From Scenedesmus sp. ARA3 (lineage: Eukaryota; Chlorophyta; Chlorophyceae; Sphaeropleales; Scenedesmaceae), in assembly GCA_004335835.1 (NCBI GenBank), contig RWJK01000495.1, positions 1-11,946 of the forward strand: a stretch of 11,946 nucleotides of DNA, in the 5' to 3' direction. Shown here piece after piece: positions 7,701-11,946 of the stretch. The notes under the pieces were generated by a model. It was not told where the DNA came from and did not search any database. It worked only from the letters and a program-made list of their open reading frames with translations. The position numbers were made by a program, and so were the translations under genes. Position 1 is the stretch's first letter. Each line of letters starts with the position of its first letter.

Positions 7701-10700
7701 TGAGGGAGTTGGCAAAGAGCTCGATGGTGGTGTAGGTGATGTAGTAGTAGCTGGCAATCATGCCCAGGTTGAGCGGCGACAGGTCCATCTCGTCCTCCAC
7801 AGCAATGACCTGAGGCAGCAGCAGCAGCAGCAGCAGCAGCGGCGGCGGCAGCAGCAGCAGAGTGATCACGAGTGTGTGAGCTGCAGCCAGAAGGACAGCA
7901 GCACGGCACATTTGCGTACATGTGTGGCGGCTGTGCTGTCTGTTCATCTGCTGAACATGCACCAAGCTCCTTCATGTAGTTGGTAGACAACACAGGGCAT
8001 AAGGGCATGCTGCAGCTGCCAACGCACGCCACACACAGCATGCACGCACGCTGCGCATCTGTGTAACAGCAGAAGCCTACAGCCACTGTGGTCAAAGGAG
8101 TACAACATCGTTTTAACTCATGAGGACATGCTGCAGCTGCCAACACTGTGATCAAAGGAGTACAACAGCGCTGCGCACCTTGCTGTTGGCCAGGTCGTTC
8201 ACGGTGTTCTCAACAAGGTCTGATAGGTGCTCGCTGACGTGCCTGTCGCTGGTGCCGTGCATGTTGTAGTAGTTGGGGTTCTGCCGCAGCCGCCTGCGAG
8301 GAGAAAGAGAGGCAAGAGGATGTAGCGGTGGCAGAGCAGGGACAGGAAAAACAGCCTCAGCATTTGAGAGTGACTCGGAAGTGCATTGGCAGTGTTGGGG
8401 CTCTCAGAGATGCGCTGCTGCCGCATACTAGATCTGCAGTGCAGTGACATGACCGGCGCACATACAAGTAGAATATACAATTGCATTTGCACTGCCAGAC
8501 GTGGTCACCTGTAGAAGAAGGTCCATGTGAGGTAGTCCACTGCGTCCTGCTTGCTCTCGATGGTGCGCGTCACGATTTCTGCAGGCAGCAAATACAGACG
8601 GATGCAAGCAGACCAGCAATCAGGACCGGCAACTCATACAGTGGCTCAGCACACATGTCCGTTTCTTACTGCACTTCTACATGCACCGTTCAGCGCGCGT
8701 TTGGAACCGCGCATATGAAACACGCAGCAAACCTACACAACACTCCAAAACCACTGATCGGCGAAAACAAGAGTGGCATAAGCAACAAAGCAATATGTCG
8801 GGCAGTTGGTGCATGCTGTGGCATCTAAGCCGCACGCACCCGCGTTGAAGGTGTCGTGCAGGAAGTGGTCCAGGTGGCTCTCGATGGGCAGCGGCTCAAA
8901 CAGGAACTTCTTGTAGTACTCCTTGCGGGGGGCCGCACACATCAGCACCACCTTGCCCACCTGCAGCGCAGCGCATTACATACTGTTAGATATCAAGTTA
9001 TGGTTATACATACATCAACAGGAATTCCTTGTAGTACTCCTTGCGCGGCGCAGCACACATTAGCACCACCTTGCCCACCTGCAGCGCAGCGCGTTACATG
9101 TTATGATGTAACAAGTTGTAGTTTTACATACATCAAACATGAACATCTTACGTTCTCCGTGCGGAGCGCCGCACACACCAGCACCACCTTGCCCAGCTGC
9201 GGCATTGCAAAGATACACGTTTGACATTGTAAGATCAAGTACAACAACCAGCGTGCAGCAGGTGAATCGTGAGAGCCAACAGCAAGAGGCAGCTGGCAGT
9301 GCCGGCAACACAGCACAGGCATCAAGCCCCACAGCTGCGTCAGTTACACTACAGAAAACACTCTTCTTCTTCGATCAGCAGCCGGGCCACACCACGCACC
9401 TCATCTAAGCCCGGCCGCGAGACGCGCCCCAGCATCTGCAGCAGGTCTGTCACCGGGTTGTCGCTGACCAGCACAGCAGCATCAACTAACGACCCATACA
9501 AAAGCACAAAAAGGACCCACCTCGTCTATGCCTGGCCGCGAAGCGCGGCCCAGCATCTGCAGCAGGTCCGTCACCGGGTAGTCGCTGGCCCCCAGGCCGC
9601 TGCCGTCGTAGTACTGCGTGCCCATGACCACCACCAGCTTGGCTGCGCTGCTCATGCCCCAGCAGGACACCGCGGTCGCCACCAGCACCTGCAAGTGACG
9701 CCAACAGGTTGTGTTGAATGCATGGCTGCGCCTACGCATTCTGGTCCCAACGCATGTCGGGGAGTCCGCCTATGCATCCACACACCAGCTGCCACAAAGC
9801 AACAGCTCCAAGCACAGCAGTCTGCTCCTGGTCAAACAAAACCCAAGTCAGCTCCGGTCAAACCCTGGTCAAACCCAGTCAAACTTGCCTGAACAGCTCC
9901 GGAGTCGTAACAGGAACTTCACCACCTGCCGCTCCATGACCGGCATGGTCTCATGCACGTAGCCGCAGCCCCGCAACAACAAACCCCAGTCAAACTCAGT
10001 CAAACGCTAGTGAAATCCTGGTCAAACTCACCTGGATGGCGCCAGAGTCGAACAGGAACTCCACCACCTGCCGCTCAATGGCCGGCATGGTCTCGTGCAC
10101 GTAGCCGACACCGAATGACAGCGCGTGTGCCAGCGCTGCGTCCTTCACTCGGCTGATGTAGGGCGCTAGGTCAGCCTCTGCTGCCAGGCGGAACCTGAGG
10201 CAGACATTGCGCAGGAACAGAGGGACAGGGCACAGGATGGGGAGGCATTGCAAGTTCGTTGACACGGCTGATTTAAGGCCAGGTCAGCCTCTGCTGCCAG
10301 GCGGAACCTGCACAAGCACAACTTCACGCTGCAGCTGCCGTGCGTCGCGCACCTGTGCTGCGCGCCGTCACTTGCTGCGCTGGTGAGCAGGTCCAGCGCA
10401 ATGAGCACACTGACGAACAACAATGAGCACAAGTGGAACACGGTAACAAACACGATAAAACAGCAGCACAGCGCACCTGTGCTGCGCGCCGACGCTGGCT
10501 GCGCTGGTGAACAGGTCCAGCGCAATGAGCACACTGACAAACAACAATGAGTACACGTCAATCACAAAAGACATCAGCAGATAGCCCACCTGTGCTGCGC
10601 GCCGTCGCTTGCCGCGCTGGTGAGCAGGTCCAGCGCGGTGAGCCTCACGTGCTTGCGTGTGGGCACAAACACGATGGCAGGCTTGCCGCCCGCTGCGTGG

Positions 10701-11778
10701 TTGAGGATGGCCGAGTAGCACGGCCGCATCATGGCCTGCGGAAATGCAGCAGCAGCAATAACTTAAGAACGCAGGTGCAGAACAATGTGCGGATCTGCAG
10801 CTTCAATTCCTGATGGCCGCGCACCCCAAACCCCTTGAATCCCAACAACCACTGCACGTCCCGGCAGCATGCCCGCTACACGTTGTGGATGTCCAGCAAA
10901 GCACAATGCAGGCTGCGCCTAAGGGTGGCCAACCACCACAAAGTGCAATCGTTGACACTAAGTCAACAAACCACCTGCATGCGCGCCTCAAAGTTGTGCA
11001 TGTCCAGCGCATACATGTGGATCTCCAGCGGCATCGGCCGCATGGCCATATGACCACAGATTCAAACCTTTCAAATCACCCCGCCTGCATGCGCGAGTCG
11101 AGTCCTGCAAACACGATGCTCGCTAACCCCAAAAGATGAAAAAGGCAAACCATCCAACCGCCCACCTGCATGCGCGCCTCGAAGTTGTGTATGTCCAGGC
11201 CGTGCATGTGGATCTCCAGCGGCACCGGCCGCACCCCCGGCGGGAAGTTGAAGGTGGAGGTGCCCGCAGCGCCCAGCCACTCCCCTACATCACGCGCATT
11301 AGCGAGCGAGTGGCTCAGCCCCACCAGCCGCACCGGCTGCGGCAGCTGGCTGCTCATGTAGCGCATGCGGCTGCACACGACCTGCGGAATAGGTTGACAG
11401 CAGGGGTGGAGTTTCGTGGCAGGAGTGGAGAGCGGAGGCAGGGGCGGAGGCATGTGGGCCGGAGCGTGGTGATGTGGCATCGCCAGGCAGGGACATTACC
11501 ACACCTTCCATCAGCACATAACGACTTGCAAGCACTAACCTGCCGTGCATATTGTTGTTGCATGGTGCAAAGTAACATGAAAATAAAAATAACACAACGC
11601 ACCTCCATGGTGGGCCCCTGCTGCCCTCCCAGCAGCTGCATCTCGTCCATGATGAACAGGTTGACTGCCTGCACAGCCTTGCGCTGCTTCCAGCGGCGGC
11701 TCAGCATGTCCCACTGCTGCGGCGTGGCCAGCACCAGGTGGTTGTCCGCTAGCAGCCGCACGTCTGTCGTGCTGTCGC
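4707..11778 (-). CDS. BRR2: Pre-mRNA-splicing helicase BRR2 (U5 snRNP 200 kDa), C-terminal 12 exons, 5' end outside window
   Basis: BRR2 is the nuclear Ski2-like helicase of U5 snRNP that unwinds U4/U6 to activate the spliceosome. Exons (high to low coordinate): 11778-11603, 11381-11166, 10735-10590, 10194-10032, 9688-9521, 8960-8840, 8578-8509, 8293-8179, 7809-7687, 6669-6421, 6010-5789, 5150-4707 (stop TAA 4709-4707). All phases agree, giving 736 codons. Donors are all GTG-type; acceptors are CAG. The order follows the family's second cassette: ATPQQWD and motif II DEMQ (11647-11636), motif III-like [11 protein letters not shown], motif [37 protein letters not shown], motif [12 protein letters not shown], winged helix ([32 protein letters not shown]), Sec63-like unit ([30 protein letters not shown]), and the Ig/FN3-like end ([24 protein letters not shown]). 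This cassette is the scaffold-like one in known BRR2. The first cassette should lie to the right of the window. Confidence 0.95.
5220..5274 (-). repeat. Intronic copy of last exon's 5' end with acceptor
   Basis: AAATGCAG followed by codons for [18 protein letters not shown]. It matches the real exon start [22 protein letters not shown] but lacks the five codons DRQLD and has N-to-K and P-to-T changes alongside synonymous ones. It lies in the intron between exons ending 5789 and starting 5150. Confidence 0.85.
5451..5494. repeat. Exact 22-bp tandem duplication in a BRR2 intron
   Basis: The unit begins GCCTCCCACATCCACAATAT and is repeated head to tail without mismatch at 5451-5472 and 5473-5494. 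It is intronic and not derived from an exon. Confidence 0.9.
5631..5700 (-). repeat. Intronic copy of the 3' end of the exon at 6010-5789
   Basis: About 70 bp nearly identical to 5789-5858 ([23 protein letters not shown]). There is one substitution and one inserted base in the TTT run of the Phe codon, which breaks the frame. The copy ends at CAG|GTGCGG, so a usable donor dinucleotide remains. The near identity marks this as a recent duplication. Confidence 0.9.
6307..6344 (-). repeat. Decayed copy of an exon segment (from 6438-6476)
   Basis: About 38 bp (CCTAGCGCACAGCAGTGCGC...) match the exon stretch around 6438-6476 with roughly five or six mismatches. It lies in the intron directly downstream of that exon, as the other copies do. 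This is weaker than the others and could partly reflect shared GC-rich composition. Confidence 0.5.
6754..6807 (-). repeat. Intronic copy b of exon 6669-6421 5' end, acceptor intact and in frame
   Basis: CTGCAG followed by [17 protein letters not shown], with only synonymous differences from the real exon start (ATT/ATC, GCG/GCC, TTT/TTC). Entry would be at 6804, exactly 135 nt before the real entry at 6669. The sequence between stays open in the same frame, so use of this acceptor would add 45 residues without a frameshift. Confidence 0.9.
6885..6941 (-). repeat. Intronic copy c of exon 6669-6421 5' end, acceptor intact
   Basis: CTACAG followed by [19 protein letters not shown]. Over the first 17 codons it differs from the real exon only by GCG/GCA, which is synonymous. 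It lies 134 nt from copy b, so splicing here would shift the frame relative to the real exon. Copies b, c and the real exon form a tandem array with intron sequence (AGAGTGAG-rich) included in the unit. Confidence 0.9.
7077..7535. repeat. 33-bp minisatellite, about 14 units, inside a BRR2 intron
   Basis: Thirteen full 33-bp units and one partial unit, with core GCTAGCCCTGCTGCTCCT then variable GCAGG/ACAGG/GTAGG and CTTCCTGCAA. Because the unit is a multiple of three and contains few stops, long chance frames run through it on both strands (plus strand [11 protein letters not shown]). Unit variants cluster along the array (PA-type at the low-coordinate end, PT-type at the other), typical of unequal exchange. 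It is bounded at the 7550 side by a copied piece of exon 7809-7687. Confidence 0.95.
7553..7598 (-). repeat. Intronic copy of the 3' end of exon 7809-7687
   Basis: Encodes [15 protein letters not shown] against the real [17 protein letters not shown]. It has synonymous changes (CTC/CTA, TTT/TTC, TCC/TCT) plus I-to-T. The donor that follows the real AAG (GTGAGA) has become TTCGGC, so the splice site is lost. Confidence 0.88.
7810..7862. repeat. CAG/GGC triplet repeat forming the acceptor tract of exon 7809-7687
   Basis: On the minus strand this is (CTG)n(CCG)3(CTG)n followed by CCTCAG and the exon start. The triplet repeat occupies the place of the polypyrimidine tract. It contains no AG on that strand, so it does not create competing acceptors. 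Confidence 0.8.
8004..8170. repeat. Intron-internal duplication
   Basis: ATGCTGCAGCTGCCAAC occurs at about 8007 and 8126, and TCAAAGGAGTACAACA occurs at about 8092 and 8153. These are two copies of an intron segment of unequal length, in the intron between exons ending 8179 and starting 7809. No exon sequence is included. Confidence 0.8.
9018..9078 (-). repeat. Intronic copy of exon 8960-8840 5' end, acceptor intact (copy 2)
   Basis: CTGCAG followed by [20 protein letters not shown]. The first 17 codons match the real exon with four synonymous differences and no amino-acid change; then K becomes E and homology ends at a stop a few codons later. The flanking intron sequence (GCGCAGCGCATTAC..., ATACATACATCAACA) is duplicated with it, giving a unit of about 118 bp. 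Confidence 0.9.
9151..9196 (-). repeat. Intronic copy of exon 8960-8840 5' end (copy 3, older)
   Basis: CCGCAG followed by [15 protein letters not shown], with several amino-acid changes from [15 protein letters not shown]. This is the most diverged and most upstream member of the three-unit array at 8914-9200. Confidence 0.85.
9400..9470 (-). repeat. Intronic copy of the 3' end of exon 9688-9521, donor intact
   Basis: Encodes [22 protein letters not shown] then GTGCGT, against the real [22 protein letters not shown] then GTGGGT. Four amino-acid changes show that it is not under strict coding constraint, but the helicase motif VI core and the donor dinucleotide are kept. Confidence 0.9.
9829..10031. 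repeat. Short GTCAAAC repeats around an exon-fragment copy
   Basis: Imperfect repeats of GGTCAAAC / AGTCAAAC (about 9829-9890 and 9982-10030) occupy the intron on both sides of the exon-fragment copy at 9899-9964. They derive from the sequence just past the real donor (GTGAGTTTGACCAGG read on the minus strand), so intron sequence was copied along with the exon end. Confidence 0.7.
9899..9964 (-). repeat. Intronic copy of the 3' end of exon 10194-10032
   Basis: Encodes [18 protein letters not shown] against the real [18 protein letters not shown], followed by a one-base insertion that shifts the frame. The copied donor reads CAG|GCAAGT instead of CAG|GTGAGT, which is a GC-type donor consensus. 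Confidence 0.88.
10278..10310 (-). repeat. Intronic copy of exon 10194-10032 5' end, acceptor intact
   Basis: CTTGTGCAG followed by [10 protein letters not shown], identical in protein to the real exon start ([16 protein letters not shown]); homology then ends. It lies downstream, in transcript order, of the two copies of the previous exon's 3' end. Confidence 0.9.
10353..10409 (-). repeat. 57-nt exon-like copy c1 of exon 10735-10590 3' end, with acceptor and donor
   Basis: Preceded on the minus strand by a pyrimidine-rich TTGTTGTTCGTCAG and followed by CAG|GTGCGC. The 57 nt encode [18 protein letters not shown] in the phase set by the upstream exon (phase 2 on both sides), so inclusion would be in frame. 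The [16 protein letters not shown] part is identical in protein to the real exon end. Confidence 0.85.
10477..10533 (-). repeat. 57-nt exon-like copy c2 of exon 10735-10590 3' end, with acceptor and donor
   Basis: Same size, phase and flanking signals as c1 (TTGTTGTTTGTCAG acceptor, CAG|GTGCGC donor). It encodes [18 protein letters not shown], with L-to-F and D-to-V changes. The unit length c1-c2 is 124 bp and includes intron sequence. Confidence 0.85.
10867..10908 (-). repeat. Old copy of the 3' end of exon 11381-11166
   Basis: GCATGCCCGCTACACGTTGT then GGATGTCCAGC resembles the exon end at 11168-11200 with several mismatches. It is the most decayed of the copies in this intron. A further truncated remnant (CGCCTGCATGCGCGAGTCGAG) lies at 11079-11099. 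Confidence 0.6.
10975..11045 (-). repeat. Intronic copy of the 3' end of exon 11381-11166, donor intact
   Basis: Encodes [20 protein letters not shown].. then CAG|GTGGTT, against the real [20 protein letters not shown].. then CAG|GTGGGC. Five amino-acid changes and one synonymous change show relaxed constraint, unlike the C-terminal tail copies. A small GTTGAC/GTCAAC inverted repeat (10951-10967) follows. Confidence 0.9.
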
Positions 11779-11780
11779 CT

Positions 11781-11819
<39 letters not shown>

Positions 11820-11946
11820 CGTGACAGGTGATCAAACAGCAGACAACCGCATGCACAGCATGCGCGCGCTTCCTGGTCACCAACAAATGCGCAGCCATCA
11901 TGCGATCTGTTGTTATGACATGGGGTTCACTGCCATCTGCTGGCAG
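11779..11946 (-). other. Part of a BRR2 intron; upstream exon not in window
   Basis: No frame here resembles the expected preceding BRR2 sequence (helicase motifs I and Ia of the second cassette). The interval is read as intron running off the right edge. Confidence 0.7.
11782..11817. repeat. (CAG)12 microsatellite forming an acceptor tract
   Basis: Twelve uninterrupted CAG units. On the minus strand this is (CTG)12 directly followed by CAG and the exon starting at 11778, so the microsatellite stands where the polypyrimidine tract should be. Length variation here would alter the tract of an essential splicing gene. Confidence 0.9.

Noticed and set aside
6626..8155. A 509-codon minus-strand open frame with [15 protein letters not shown] repeats
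   Set aside because: It crosses real BRR2 exons in the wrong frame and is kept open by the 33-bp minisatellite and triplet repeats. No protein family resemblance.
8579..8839. Possible exon copies in the introns 8579-8839, 8294-8508 and 11382-11602
   Set aside because: I looked for repeated exon ends in these introns and found none, so the duplication pattern does not affect every intron.
11136..11831. Plus-strand 231-codon open frame
   Set aside because: Antisense of two BRR2 exons and a CAG repeat; no independent support.

Overview
This window is nuclear DNA from a eukaryote with intron-rich genes, most likely a unicellular green alga (Chlorophyta). The evidence is a spliceosomal helicase gene cut into short exons with GT-AG introns, abundant CAG/CTG and CAT microsatellites, and a plant-like NB-ARC domain. 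I cannot name the species; a Chlorophyceae/Sphaeropleales-like alga is a guess from sequence texture. All confidently recognised coding sequence lies on the minus strand.

Right two thirds (4707-11778, minus): the last 12 exons of BRR2 (SNRNP200 family), the U5 snRNP helicase that unwinds U4/U6. They give 736 codons, covering the second helicase cassette from just before motif II, its winged-helix and Sec63-like module, and the stop codon. All eleven splice junctions in the window join in phase, and the predicted protein aligns with the known C-terminal half of the family. The 5' part of the gene lies beyond the right edge.

What is unusual is the state of this gene's introns. Most longer introns carry tandem partial copies of their own flanking exon ends: copies of the upstream exon's 3' end first, then copies of the downstream exon's 5' end, often with the splice site still intact. 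The 3' flank holds two more copies of the last 31-34 codons plus stop. Several copies differ from the real exon only by synonymous changes. Two of them would make in-frame 57-nt cassette exons, and one would give an in-frame 135-nt exon extension. One intron also holds a 33-bp minisatellite, and two acceptors use CTG microsatellites as their pyrimidine tract.

Middle (2710-4194): no gene recognised. It holds a dense cluster of hairpins and palindromes (3486-3857) with an exact 18-nt direct repeat, which could be a structured RNA or a foldback element.

Left (97-2709, minus): a partial NB-ARC (NLR-type) NTPase gene with P-loop, kinase-2, RNBS-B-like and GLPLA motifs, followed by a short putative exon and a long unrecognised open frame that may or may not belong to the same gene. 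A CGCA/CA microsatellite opens the window. The NB-ARC and BRR2 genes have no evident functional link.
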